From assembly GCA_034437895.1 (NCBI GenBank), contig DAOTTO010000001.1, positions 1 through 19,043 of the forward strand: a stretch of 19,043 nt of DNA, written 5' to 3'. The DNA comes from JANRLJ01 sp034437895. GTDB lineage: Bacteria > Chloroflexota > Anaerolineae > Aggregatilineales > Phototrophicaceae. The translations under genes and the position numbers were made by a program. A model generated the notes under the pieces. That model did no database searches. It was not told the origin of the DNA and saw only the letters and a program-made list of their open reading frames with translations. Position 1 is the stretch's first letter. Every line of letters starts with the position of its first letter. This document shows, piece after piece, positions 7,859 through 14,786 of this stretch.

Positions 7859-8122
7859 GCTTTCCAGCGCGTTAAGCTGCTTCATGAGGCGGCTTTTACG
7901 GCGGGCAGCATTACGTGGGTGGATGGTACCACGGCTGGCGGCTTTATCCAGATCGCGGATGGCGATGACGGTGGCTTCTTTGGCAGTATTGAGATCACCC
8001 GCGACGATAGTGGTACGGGCTTTCTTCACCAATGTACGGGCGCGATTGCGAAACATACGATTATGGATGCGGCGTTTTTCGTTTTGGCGAATACGCTTAA
8101 GGGCAGATTTATGATTAGCCAT
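7850..8122 (-). CDS. rpsT: 30S ribosomal protein S20
   Basis: This 90-residue basic protein binds 16S rRNA early in small-subunit assembly. It shows the family pattern throughout: M-A-N-H-K-S-A-L-K-R-I-R-Q at the start, R-N-R-A-R-T-L-V-K-K-A in the first helix, D-K-A-A-S-R-G-T-I-H-P-R-N-A-A-R-R-K-S-R-L near the end. Length is normal. The ATG gives the canonical N-terminus, but there is no Shine-Dalgarno sequence directly before it. The nearest strong one (AAGGAGGA, minus strand, 8166-8173) lies 43 bases upstream. The frame stays open through that leader, and a CTG at 8161 would be correctly spaced from it. It is transcribed on its own from the promoter at 8210-8238. Confidence 0.97.
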   Translation of the reverse strand: MANHKSALKRIRQNEKRRIHNRMFRNRARTLVKKARTTIVAGDLNTAKEATVIAIRDLDKAASRGTIHPRNAARRKSRLMKQLNALESKK

Positions 8123-8136
8123 ATTGGGATTAGCCA
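8113..8136 (-). repeat. Short direct repeat across the rpsT start
   Basis: The 9-mer TGGCTAATC occurs on the minus strand at 8121-8113, within the first codons of rpsT, and again in the same reading frame 15 bases upstream at 8136-8128. The rest of the 15-base unit has diverged. Confidence 0.5.
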
Positions 8137-8209
8137 GCGCAACCGTTGCTTGGTGCGGCAGCCGTTCCTCCTTCTTTTTAAACTTTTTTCTCGTACGGAA
8201 CAGGCAAGC

Positions 8210-8238
8210 ATGTTAGCATCCCGCCTCGATTTTGTCCA
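8210..8238 (-). promoter_or_regulatory. rpsT promoter
   Basis: On the minus strand TGGACA (8238-8233) and TAACAT (8215-8210) are separated by exactly 17 bases, matching sigma-70-type -35 and -10 boxes at 5/6 and 4/6 positions. The predicted start near 8203 gives a leader of about 80 bases containing the AAGGAGGA element. It lies in the 193-base gap between the TPR gene and rpsT. Confidence 0.5.
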
Positions 8239-8315
8239 GCGTATTTTATCCGCCGCAGCAACATCAGATGGCGGAAAGGGCGATCTCGCGCCCATCACAA
8301 CACACAGCTAGGGTT

Positions 8316-9392
8316 TTATCCGGCAAGATTGAGGATTAAGAAAGCCGCCGCGCCTAGATTGAGCATAATGAGCAGTGCTAATCCCACAATGACTAAGGTT
8401 GGGTAGTTTTCATCCATGCCGGGTAATCGTGTGGCTTTGATCTCTGGCGGAATCTCGCGGAAATATTCTGCTGCATCCATTTCTATCGATTTACTTGTCT
8501 CTTTGCCGTAAGAGCTGCTGCTGCTTTTGGCAGGGCTGCTTGTGGTCTTGGGCATGGGGCTTTTCGTTGGCATGGCCGATTTTTTGGTCGATTGTGATGA
8601 TAGTTTGGCAGCAGACGAGGCGGCGTTTTCTCGCCCTGGCGATGTGCGTGAGGGGGTTGGGGCGGCGGCAGGCGGCTTTTGTGGCAGATCAAGCCCGCTA
8701 AACACGTCATCGTCGTCATCTGAATCCAGATCGTCAAAATCAAAGTTATCGCTGCTAAAGGGGCCAGCCGTCGTTGATGGACGCGCTGAGGTTTTGCTAG
8801 GGGGCGTGACACCACTAAACATATCATCTAAGCGATTGAAGGGGTCATCATCTTCCTCACCGTCTGTGTCATCGTCGTCGTCAAATGCGCCAGAAAAGAC
8901 ATTGGCAAACGCATCGTCCTCTAATTCTTCTTCGACCCCTTCATTAACATCTGGTTTGGTGCCTTTTAGTTGCAAACCCGCGACCCAATCATCAAGTTGT
9001 GCTGGAGAGACATCGTTGGCGGGATTATAGATGGCGCTGGCGCTGCTGGTCGCAGTTGGTGGGGTGCTGCTAAAAGACTCGGCTAGAGGTGGGGAAGGCG
9101 GCTTTTCTAAAGTGCCGGTTTTTCCGCTTGAAGCGCTGTCGCCTGTTTTTGCGGTCAGCATCCGCAGGCCTTGCTTGGCGTTGGCGTTATCGGGATTGAT
9201 ATACAACACATTTTCTAGGCAAGTCCGCTGGTCTTCTGGCGAATCGACCACAGCACTTAGCCATATCCACGCTTGTTCGTTGTATTGATCTAGTTCAGTC
9301 GCTTTTTCTAGCAGTGTGCGGGCTTCGGCCTTTTTGTTTGAGCGATACGCCTTGATCGCTTCGCGCACCATTGCATCGGCATTAGCAGCCAT
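8316..9392 (-). CDS. Tail-anchored TPR protein with acidic DDxFSG-repeat linker
   Basis: This 358-residue protein has no signal peptide. It starts with TPR-like helices (about 7-77; A-R-T-L-L-E-K-A-T-E-L-D, A-W-I-W-L-S-A-V, N-P-D-N-A-N-A). A disordered linker follows, very acidic at about 150-240 and basic, Ser/Pro/Lys-rich at about 245-305. One C-terminal membrane helix spans about 332-356. The TPR and linker should therefore sit in the cytoplasm, anchored to the membrane. A short motif recurs in the linker: L-D-D-W-V-A-G-L (133-140), A-N-V-F-S-G-A (163-169), L-D-D-M-F-S-G-V (188-195) and D-D-D-V-F-S-G-L (227-234). It looks like a scaffold binding a partner several times. No specific function can be assigned. 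The ATG has TAGGAG about 9 bases upstream. Confidence 0.82.
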   Translation of the reverse strand: MAANADAMVREAIKAYRSNKKAEARTLLEKATELDQYNEQAWIWLSAVVDSPEDQRTCLENVLYINPDNANAKQGLRMLTAKTGDSASSGKTGTLEKPPSPPLAESFSSTPPTATSSASAIYNPANDVSPAQLDDWVAGLQLKGTKPDVNEGVEEELEDDAFANVFSGAFDDDDDTDGEEDDDPFNRLDDMFSGVTPPSKTSARPSTTAGPFSSDNFDFDDLDSDDDDDVFSGLDLPQKPPAAAPTPSRTSPGRENAASSAAKLSSQSTKKSAMPTKSPMPKTTSSPAKSSSSSYGKETSKSIEMDAAEYFREIPPEIKATRLPGMDENYPTLVIVGLALLIMLNLGAAAFLILNLAG

Positions 9393-9431
9393 TGAGGGTG
9401 ACTCCTACAGATTTAATCTTTCTTGAGTACC

Positions 9432-9459
9432 ATTTTAACCTGATAGGCGACGGATGCAA
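9432..9459 (-). promoter_or_regulatory. Candidate promoter for the TPR gene
   Basis: In the 68-base gap after the sugar permease gene, TTGCAT (9459-9454) and TAAAAT (9437-9432) on the minus strand are 16 bases apart. The -10 matches 5/6, the -35 only 3/6. No terminator is visible between the permease and this gene, so read-through from the sugar operon is also possible. Confidence 0.33.
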
Positions 9460-9460
9460 G

Positions 9461-10507
9461 TTAAACACTTCGGTCAGCCGGGGCTTTCCCCGAAAACACC
9501 ACATTGACGATGAGCGCCGCGATCAGGACGACACCCGTAATGAACTCTTTGAGGTAAACATCAATCGTTGGGATGTTATCTAAACCGTTTCTGAGGGTGC
9601 CATAGATGAGCAGGCCGATTAAGGTTTGTACCATGCTGCCACGCCCACCGTTCAGGGCTGTGCCGCCCAAAACCACCGCGCCAATGGTGTCGATCAAAAA
9701 ACTAGGCACGGCATCCGGTTGGGCGCTGCCCAAGCGTCCCATGCTAACGATACCTGCCAACCCAGCGGTAAAGCCGCAGATCGTCAAGACCGCGGTGATG
9801 GTCATGTCGGTATTTACACCGGCTAATCGTGCTGCGGATTTGCTGGCACCCGTCATATAGACGTAGCGCCCGAAGCGGGTGTAGCGCAAGATCAAATGAC
9901 CTACCAGCAGCGATACTGCCGCGACGACAATCAAGACACGGATGCCATCCGGCCCACCGATGCGCCCGCTGCCCAAAAATTTGGCAGTTTCGGGAAGTTG
10001 GCTGATGACGCGACCTTTGCTGATATAGGTGGTGAGTCCGGCGGCGATGAGCGACATAGCTAAAGTAACCATGAAGGTGGGAATGCGGAAGCGTGTGCTG
10101 GCGATGCCGCTGGCGAATCCCATGAGGGTCGCCGTACCGAGCGCGATCACGAGAAGCACTGGTTCAGAATAATCTAAATTGGCGTAAAGATAAGCGGCAA
10201 TCATGCCTGCAAGACCCGCCACCGCCGCGATGCTTAGGTCAATTTCACCCGTGAGCAAAACAAACGTCATGCCTGTGCCGAAAATAGCGAGTGTAGACAC
10301 CTGAGAGAGGATGTTATTGAGATTGATTGGACGCAAAAATGAAGGCGAGGAGAGGCTAAAAAAAATACCCATCGCAATCAGCGTCCATAAAGGGGCAAGT
10401 GCTGTGAGCCGCCTTCCCCAGACTCCTGTTAGGAAGGATGTTCCGGTGAGGTTTGCGATAATGCGTTGTAAGGGCGATAGTTTGGGTGTTTCGGTTTGGC
10501 TGCTCAT
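9461..10507 (-). CDS. Sugar ABC transporter permease, RbsC/XylH family
   Basis: This 348-residue inner-membrane permease is of the BPD_transp_2 type, which works with double-domain ATPases to import pentoses, galactose or related sugars. It is mostly hydrophobic, with about 8-10 membrane segments. It carries the family hallmark G-E-I-D-L-S (about 87-92) and the conserved R-F-G-R-Y-V-Y-M-T-G-A-S-K-S-A-A-R-L-A-G-V-N region around 210-230. G-G-T-A-L-N-G-G-R-G-S lies near the C-terminal third. Its ATG overlaps the ATPase stop in an ATGA, so translation is probably coupled. The ATPase and binding-protein genes precede it in the same operon. Confidence 0.92.
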   Translation of the reverse strand: MSSQTETPKLSPLQRIIANLTGTSFLTGVWGRRLTALAPLWTLIAMGIFFSLSSPSFLRPINLNNILSQVSTLAIFGTGMTFVLLTGEIDLSIAAVAGLAGMIAAYLYANLDYSEPVLLVIALGTATLMGFASGIASTRFRIPTFMVTLAMSLIAAGLTTYISKGRVISQLPETAKFLGSGRIGGPDGIRVLIVVAAVSLLVGHLILRYTRFGRYVYMTGASKSAARLAGVNTDMTITAVLTICGFTAGLAGIVSMGRLGSAQPDAVPSFLIDTIGAVVLGGTALNGGRGSMVQTLIGLLIYGTLRNGLDNIPTIDVYLKEFITGVVLIAALIVNVVFSGKAPADRSV

Positions 10508-11988
10508 AGATTCCTCATGAGAACATCTTTGTTTAAATTTTTATTTTCCATATGGGCGACGATCTGCCCATGCGACATGACGATCACCTGATTGGAGACG
10601 GAGAGGATCGTTTCTGGTTCGGTAGAGACGACCAAAACACCGTAGCCTTGATCGCCAAACTCACGCAGGATGCTAAGGACTTCGCTTTTCGCCCCTACGT
10701 CCATCCCACGCGTTGGCTCGGACATGACGAATACTTTAGGCGGAAAGGTCAGCCAGCGGGCGATAGCAACTTTTTGTTGATTGCCACCGCTGAGCTTGCC
10801 GACCAAATTCATTGGATCGGGCGGTTGAACATTGACCTTCTTGATAAAGGGAAGGGCTGTTTGTAATTCTCGCGCTGGACGGGGAATCATGCCGCTGATT
10901 TTGCCCAAATGGGGCAGGGTGATATTGCGGTAGATGGCCTCTTCCATGAACAGGCTTTTACGGCGCGATTCGGTGGCATAAGCCAAGCCATGCTTTATGG
11001 CATAGCGTGCTGAATAGTTGTGCGGAAAAAGATGCCCATCTACGGTGATTGTGCCGCTGTGGGTGCGATACATGCCGAAGATCGCTCTGGCAAGGTCAAA
11101 ATGCCCCGCGCCAACCGCGCCATAAATCCCGACGATTTCACCTTGATGAATGTCAAAGCTGATGTCGTTAAAAACATCCGACGTGAGATGGCTAACGTTT
11201 AATCTGATCTGACCATTCTTTTGTGTCATCGGGGCATTATGGGCGGTGGTAGTTAATTCATGCCCAAGAATAAGTTCGATGAGTTGATTGACGTTGGTGC
11301 TGCTTTTATCCAGCGTGGCGACTTTTCCGCCGTTGCGTAAGACGGTCACGCGATCCGCAACCCGCATGACCTCTTCTAGAAAGTGCGAAATATAGATGAC
11401 ACTCCGTTGATCTTGCCGGATGACATCAATCAGTTTAATCAAGCGCTCGACTTCGCCGGGCGAAAGCGCGGAGGTCGGTTCGTCCATAATGAGGATACGT
11501 GCGCCAGAGATGATCGTGCGGAGGACTTCGACCACCTGCTGCATCCCCAGTGTGTAGCTGCCGAGCGAGCGCCGCACATCAATATCGGGGAAACCCAACC
11601 GTGCCAGTTCGACCTCCGAAGCGCTAAACATCTTTTTCCAGTCAACTGTCCCCCAACGGGTGAGGGGCTGGCGACCTAGATAAAGATTTTCCGCGACGGA
11701 AAGTTCAGTAATCACGCTAAGTTCTTGATGAATCATGCCGATGCCGCGATTTAAAGCATCTTTGGGAGATTGCAGGCGAATGGGGCGGCCTTCTAAGATA
11801 AATTCGCCGTCGTATTCGGTATATACACCGGCCAGAATACGCATGAGGGTGGATTTGCCTGCGCCGTTTTCGCCCACGAGGGCATGAATTTCGCCCGGCT
11901 GAAGATCAAAACTTACATCATCAAGCGCTTGTAAGCCGCCAAAACGCTTGGAAACATGTTGAAGTGACAGAATTGGAGAATCATTCAT
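10504..11988 (-). CDS. Sugar ABC transporter ATP-binding protein, MglA/RbsA family
   Basis: This 494-residue cytosolic ATPase has two fused nucleotide-binding domains that power the adjacent permease. Domain 1 is complete: Walker A G-E-N-G-A-G-K-S-T (39-47), Q-loop Q88, a slightly divergent signature T-L-G-M-Q-Q (146-151), Walker B ending D169-E170 and H-loop H202. Domain 2 is degenerate, as usual in this family, but more than most. Walker A reads G-A-V-G-A-G-H (290-296) without the lysine. The signature L-S-G-G-N-Q-Q (399-405) is good. Walker B reads V-F-V-M-S-E-P, so the normal aspartate is S423. The H-loop is replaced by S-T-E. The site using Walker A of domain 1 and the signature of domain 2 should still work. 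There is no strong Shine-Dalgarno sequence before the ATG. A stem-loop separates it from the binding-protein gene. Confidence 0.93.
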   Translation of the reverse strand: MNDSPILSLQHVSKRFGGLQALDDVSFDLQPGEIHALVGENGAGKSTLMRILAGVYTEYDGEFILEGRPIRLQSPKDALNRGIGMIHQELSVITELSVAENLYLGRQPLTRWGTVDWKKMFSASEVELARLGFPDIDVRRSLGSYTLGMQQVVEVLRTIISGARILIMDEPTSALSPGEVERLIKLIDVIRQDQRSVIYISHFLEEVMRVADRVTVLRNGGKVATLDKSSTNVNQLIELILGHELTTTAHNAPMTQKNGQIRLNVSHLTSDVFNDISFDIHQGEIVGIYGAVGAGHFDLARAIFGMYRTHSGTITVDGHLFPHNYSARYAIKHGLAYATESRRKSLFMEEAIYRNITLPHLGKISGMIPRPARELQTALPFIKKVNVQPPDPMNLVGKLSGGNQQKVAIARWLTFPPKVFVMSEPTRGMDVGAKSEVLSILREFGDQGYGVLVVSTEPETILSVSNQVIVMSHGQIVAHMENKNLNKDVLMRNL

Positions 11989-12015
11989 AATATGTTTTCT
12001 GTGGCATATATAAAG

Positions 12016-12047
12016 AGGGGCATCTGATATTTACTCAAGATGCCCCT
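12016..12047 (-). terminator. Intercistronic stem-loop between binding protein and ATPase genes
   Basis: AGGGGCATCT (12016-12025) and AGATGCCCCT (12038-12047) form a perfect 10-bp stem with a 12-base loop in the 89-base gap. On the minus strand it is followed by CTTTATATA, too weak a U tract for full termination. It most likely lowers expression of the downstream ATPase and permease, or protects the abundant binding-protein message from 3' decay. Confidence 0.65.
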
Positions 12048-12077
12048 TGAAACTATAAGAAAAGCAGCGCTTTGACC

Positions 12078-13163
12078 TTAGAAGACGAGCTGGCTTTGCG
12101 CCCATATCAAGCCGTCGGCGACGGTCAATCCGTAGTTGTTGAGCTTCCAAGGTTCGGCAGCCAGCGCAGGATTGGTATCGACTTCATTGGTGATGAGCGG
12201 GCCATCGGCTAATACAAAGAACGGCACGTTGTTACGGGCTTCTTCTAAGCCGACGGTGGCGGCATATGCACCTGCGATCACTGCCCAACCGTGAATACGC
12301 GAGGGCGAGTTACGGGCAGTGGCGACCAAACGCCCATCCGCCACAGCTTCGATGGCGGAACTCATGGCATCTACGCCCCCGACGAATACTTGGTCGGAAA
12401 GTCCGGCATTTGCGACGGCTTGTTGTGCGGCTAAGGCCATATCGTCGTTATCCGCGAAAATAGCTTTGATGTCGGGATGACGGTTGAGAATAGTTTCTGT
12501 GAGCGCGGCGGCTTGGGCGTTGTCCCAGTTGGCGGGTTCGTCGGCGACGACTTCGACATCAGGGAATTGCGCGACGACGTTTAGGAAGCCTTGTCCACGC
12601 GCTTGTGCGCCAGTGTGACCAGGCTGTCCGCCGATGTGGGCGATTTTGCCCGCGCCGCCCATACGCTGCATCAACACACGCACGACAGACTCCGACATGA
12701 AAACGTTGTTGGGCGCGATGAGCGTGAGGATGCCCATTGATTGAAGTTGATCGAGAGGGGCGAAGAGCGTATCCATGTCGATGACGGGTGTGCCTGCATC
12801 AATCATGGCTTGTACTGGCTCGACCAAGGTGCCGATGCTGCCGGGTTGGATGGCGACGAAATCCCATGATTCAGTTGCCATTTGGTCGATGCGTCCACGT
12901 TGAATCGCTGGATCAAATTCACCATCGAACCACGTAATTTCCACACCGAGCAGTTCACCCCAACGTAAAGCGGCTTCTTGGCCTTGTGCGTTCCAAGTGC
13001 CTGCCAGCCCTGCGCTGGACATGGCTGCGCGTAGGGGTTGATCTTGAGCATGGGCGCGGCGGTATTCCATAAATGAAAATAAATTAGCAGCGAGAACTCC
13101 GCCTCCGGCGAACATCCCACCCTTTAAAAAATTGCGACGGCTAAAACCTTGATTTGTAGACAC
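12078..13163 (-). CDS. Tat-exported sugar ABC transporter substrate-binding protein
   Basis: This 361-residue binding protein is of the ribose/xylose (Peripla_BP_4) type. A twin-arginine signal starts it: S-R-R-N-F-L-K-G at 8-15, a hydrophobic core at about 16-31 and a probable cut after A-H-A (37-39). Export is therefore in folded form. The two-lobed fold shows in A-A-L-R-W-G-E at 64-70, then F-V-A-I-Q-P-G-S, G-T-P-V-I-D-M-D and I-K-A-I-F-A-D-N-D-D-M-A further on, all typical of this family. The start is GTG with AGGAGC 7 bases upstream. It is the first gene of the operon, followed by the ATPase and permease. No sugar kinase, isomerase or repressor gene lies beside it, so the ligand is unknown. 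Confidence 0.9.
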   Translation of the reverse strand: MSTNQGFSRRNFLKGGMFAGGGVLAANLFSFMEYRRAHAQDQPLRAAMSSAGLAGTWNAQGQEAALRWGELLGVEITWFDGEFDPAIQRGRIDQMATESWDFVAIQPGSIGTLVEPVQAMIDAGTPVIDMDTLFAPLDQLQSMGILTLIAPNNVFMSESVVRVLMQRMGGAGKIAHIGGQPGHTGAQARGQGFLNVVAQFPDVEVVADEPANWDNAQAAALTETILNRHPDIKAIFADNDDMALAAQQAVANAGLSDQVFVGGVDAMSSAIEAVADGRLVATARNSPSRIHGWAVIAGAYAATVGLEEARNNVPFFVLADGPLITNEVDTNPALAAEPWKLNNYGLTVADGLIWAQSQLVF

Positions 13164-13268
13164 TTTTTTGCTCCTAAAAAATATGCATACGGAAAATTAA
13201 AATTTCTAGCTTGGGCGCTGTTTGATTGAGAATGGACTTTTACGCGGCCTCCTTTAGGTAGTTTCTAT

Positions 13269-13288
13269 TGTAATGTGATGTAATGTGA
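13269..13288. repeat. Phased tandem repeat, probable operator
   Basis: The 10-mer TGTAATGTGA occurs twice in perfect tandem (13269-13278, 13279-13288). A 10-base period puts both copies on the same face of the helix. It lies about 16-35 bases downstream of the predicted transcription start of the sugar operon, a usual place for a repressor site. Confidence 0.6.
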
Positions 13289-13310
13289 AGTAAATACATA
13301 ACCCTAGATC

Positions 13311-13340
13311 ATTATAGACCCTTATATAATATTCTCGCAA
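13311..13340 (-). promoter_or_regulatory. Promoter of the sugar ABC operon
   Basis: On the minus strand a perfect TATAAT -10 (13316-13311) is preceded, after 18 bases, by TTGCGA (13340-13335), a 4/6 match to the -35 consensus. The spacer is very AT-rich. Transcription would begin near 13304, giving a leader of about 140 bases before the GTG at 13163. The tandem 10-mer repeat lies just inside the transcript. Confidence 0.62.
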
Positions 13341-13342
13341 CT

Positions 13343-13424
13343 TTAGAAGTTGGAAATTAGGTAGTTGAGAGTAATTAGTTTGTAGTTAAAAGGGGTTTTA
13401 AGGGAAACGCTTTATCCTTACTAA
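13343..13424 (+). repeat. Dispersed intergenic repeat, copy B
   Basis: This is the counterpart of 3465-3539. Positions 13366-13424 match 3481-3539 at 42 of 59 positions without gaps, and TTAGAAGTT at 13343-13351 is shared further left. It sits directly upstream (minus sense) of the sugar operon promoter. Unlike copy A, its right arm no longer pairs perfectly with the left. Confidence 0.6.
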
Positions 13425-13435
13425 GCCTTACTAAT
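13416..13435. repeat. Tandem CCTTACTAA pair
   Basis: CCTTACTAAG (13416-13425) is followed directly by CCTTACTAAT (13426-13435), a second 10-base-period tandem in the same gap. The first unit is the conserved right end of the dispersed repeat. Copy A at 3531-3539 has a single unit. Confidence 0.5.
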
Positions 13436-13740
13436 GTAGTATAGGGGGCTGGATTCAGCTTTATGGGATGTGCTAATTATTGGTGGGGATGGGTAAAATC
13501 CGTCCGTGTCTATAGCTGGATTAGGGCTTGACTAAAAATATTTAGTGTAGAACCAGATGTCTAGTTCAACGAGAGATATCGGAGCTTAGTTTTTACTTTG
13601 AGCAGTGCCATCATTTCATCAGCCCGCATGTAATCGAATAGTTCCTGTTACTCATCAATACAGAGCAAATCGCAAAGGCAATATTCAAGAAATGGTGCGT
13701 CTCAGTAGATGTTAAATTCAATTATACGTCCGCCCTAGAT

Positions 13741-13768
13741 AAGAAAAAACCAACGGTATTGTTGGTTT
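13741..13768 (-). terminator. Rho-independent terminator after the rlmN operon
   Basis: AAACCAAC (13747-13754) and GTTGGTTT (13761-13768) form an 8-bp stem with a 6-base loop. Read on the minus strand, the stem runs into a T-rich tail (GGTTTTTTCTT). It lies about 38 bases past the aldo/keto reductase stop. Confidence 0.68.
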
Positions 13769-13805
13769 AATCTTTGGGGGATGTGCAAACGATTTGTCTG
13801 AACTG

Positions 13806-14786
13806 TCAACTATGCCCAGAAATCGCCTTTGGCTGATAAGGTGCTTCGAGATAAGCCATATCGTCCGAAGTCAGCTTAATTTCGACGGCAGCAAGCGCAT
13901 CGTCAAGGTGGGGCATCTTGCTCGCACCGATAATCGGGCTGGTGATTCCAGGTTTATGCAGCATCCATGCCAACGCGATTTGTGCTGGACGCACCTCATA
14001 ACGCGCTGCCAAATCCTGCACCCGTTCCACAATCGTAAAATCCGTCTCGCCATAATAATAATCATGCGCCATTGGGTCCGTCGTTGCACGGACGGTATCG
14101 CCGCCTTTTTCGCGGGTGCGGTTGCCTGCTAAAAATCCGCGTGCTAATGGACTCCAAGGGATAATGCCCACGCCTTCTGAGTGGCAAAACGGTATCATTT
14201 CGCGTTCTTCTTCACGATAGATCAGATTATAGTGATTCTGCATCGAGACAAAGCGCGTCCAGCCGTTTCTCTCAGCGATATACTGCGCTTTCGCAAACTG
14301 CCACGCCCACATACTGCTTGCGCCGATATAACGCGCCTTGCCTGCCTTCACGACATCATGCAGCGCTTCCATCGTCTCTTCAATCGGAGTGTCGTGATCC
14401 CAGCGGTGAATCTGATAGAGATCAACATACTCCATCCCCAGCCGCTTAAGCGAAGCATCAATGCTATCCATAATATGTTTGCGTGATAACCCGCCTTGAT
14501 TGGCTTTATCACCCATGTGGAAGTAGACCTTTGTAGCGACGACCACTTCATCCCGACGGGCAAAATCGCGCAGCGCTCGTCCGGTGACTTCCTCGCTCAC
14601 CCCAATCGAATAGATGTTGGCGGTATCAAAAAAATTGATGCCGGCCTCCACTGCCTTTTGGATAAACGGACGGCTGGCAGATTCATCCAACACCCACTCG
14701 CGCCACTGGGGAGTCCCATACGTCATCATCCCCAAGCAAATCCGCGAGACTTTTAAGCCTGTGTTCCCTAAATTCACAGTGTTCAT
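13806..14786 (-). CDS. Aldo/keto reductase, YajO-like
   Basis: This 326-residue NADPH-dependent TIM-barrel oxidoreductase reduces carbonyl compounds. The catalytic tetrad is D54 (N-F-F-D-T-A), Y59, K86 (V-A-T-K-V) and H127 (Q-I-H-R-W-D). The Q-N-H-Y-N-L-I-Y-R-E-E-E-R-E-M and I-P-W-S-P-L-A-R-G stretches closely resemble E. coli YajO as I remember it, an enzyme linked to deoxyxylulose 5-phosphate formation; a precise substrate here is unproven. A CAGGGGAA Shine-Dalgarno sequence precedes the ATG, which overlaps the rlmN stop in an ATGA. It is the last gene of a four-gene operon and is followed by a terminator. Confidence 0.92.
   Translation of the reverse strand: MNTVNLGNTGLKVSRICLGMMTYGTPQWREWVLDESASRPFIQKAVEAGINFFDTANIYSIGVSEEVTGRALRDFARRDEVVVATKVYFHMGDKANQGGLSRKHIMDSIDASLKRLGMEYVDLYQIHRWDHDTPIEETMEALHDVVKAGKARYIGASSMWAWQFAKAQYIAERNGWTRFVSMQNHYNLIYREEEREMIPFCHSEGVGIIPWSPLARGFLAGNRTREKGGDTVRATTDPMAHDYYYGETDFTIVERVQDLAARYEVRPAQIALAWMLHKPGITSPIIGASKMPHLDDALAAVEIKLTSDDMAYLEAPYQPKAISGHS

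Larger units (their letters stand above)
13164..13805. other. Long intergenic region upstream of the sugar operon
   Basis: These roughly 640 bases are more AT-rich than the surrounding genes and hold no convincing gene. Reading leftwards from the aldo/keto reductase they contain a minus-strand terminator (13741-13768), stretches with nothing recognisable (about 13440-13740), a tandem CCTTACTAA pair, copy B of the dispersed repeat, the sugar operon promoter and a phased 10-bp direct repeat. The leader also has an AAAGGAGG element (minus, 13248-13255) with no start codon near it, 85 bases before the real GTG. Confidence 0.7.

Noticed and set aside
7844..8311. A 155-codon plus-strand open frame opposite rpsT
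   Set aside because: It mirrors a certain ribosomal protein gene, has no ribosome site and no recognisable protein pattern.
8527..9030. Long plus-strand open frame opposite the TPR gene, rich in Ser and Gly
   Set aside because: It is the mirror of the Asp/Ser/Pro-rich linker codons; the minus-strand gene has a start, ribosome site, TPR and membrane anchor.
13248..13255. AAAGGAGG in the sugar operon leader as the ribosome site of a small leader peptide
   Set aside because: No ATG, GTG or TTG follows at a workable distance; the binding-protein GTG has its own AGGAGC.
13531..13546. ACTAAA-aata-TTTAGT inverted repeat as an operator
   Set aside because: It is short, made almost only of A and T, and not next to a promoter, so it is easily due to chance.
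13561..13740. Minus-strand stretches with coding-like look (for example 22 codons from an ATG ending in K-L-R-Y-L-S-L-N) that could be a decayed gene
   Set aside because: Stops interrupt every frame within a few dozen codons, there is no ribosome site, and no family was recognised.
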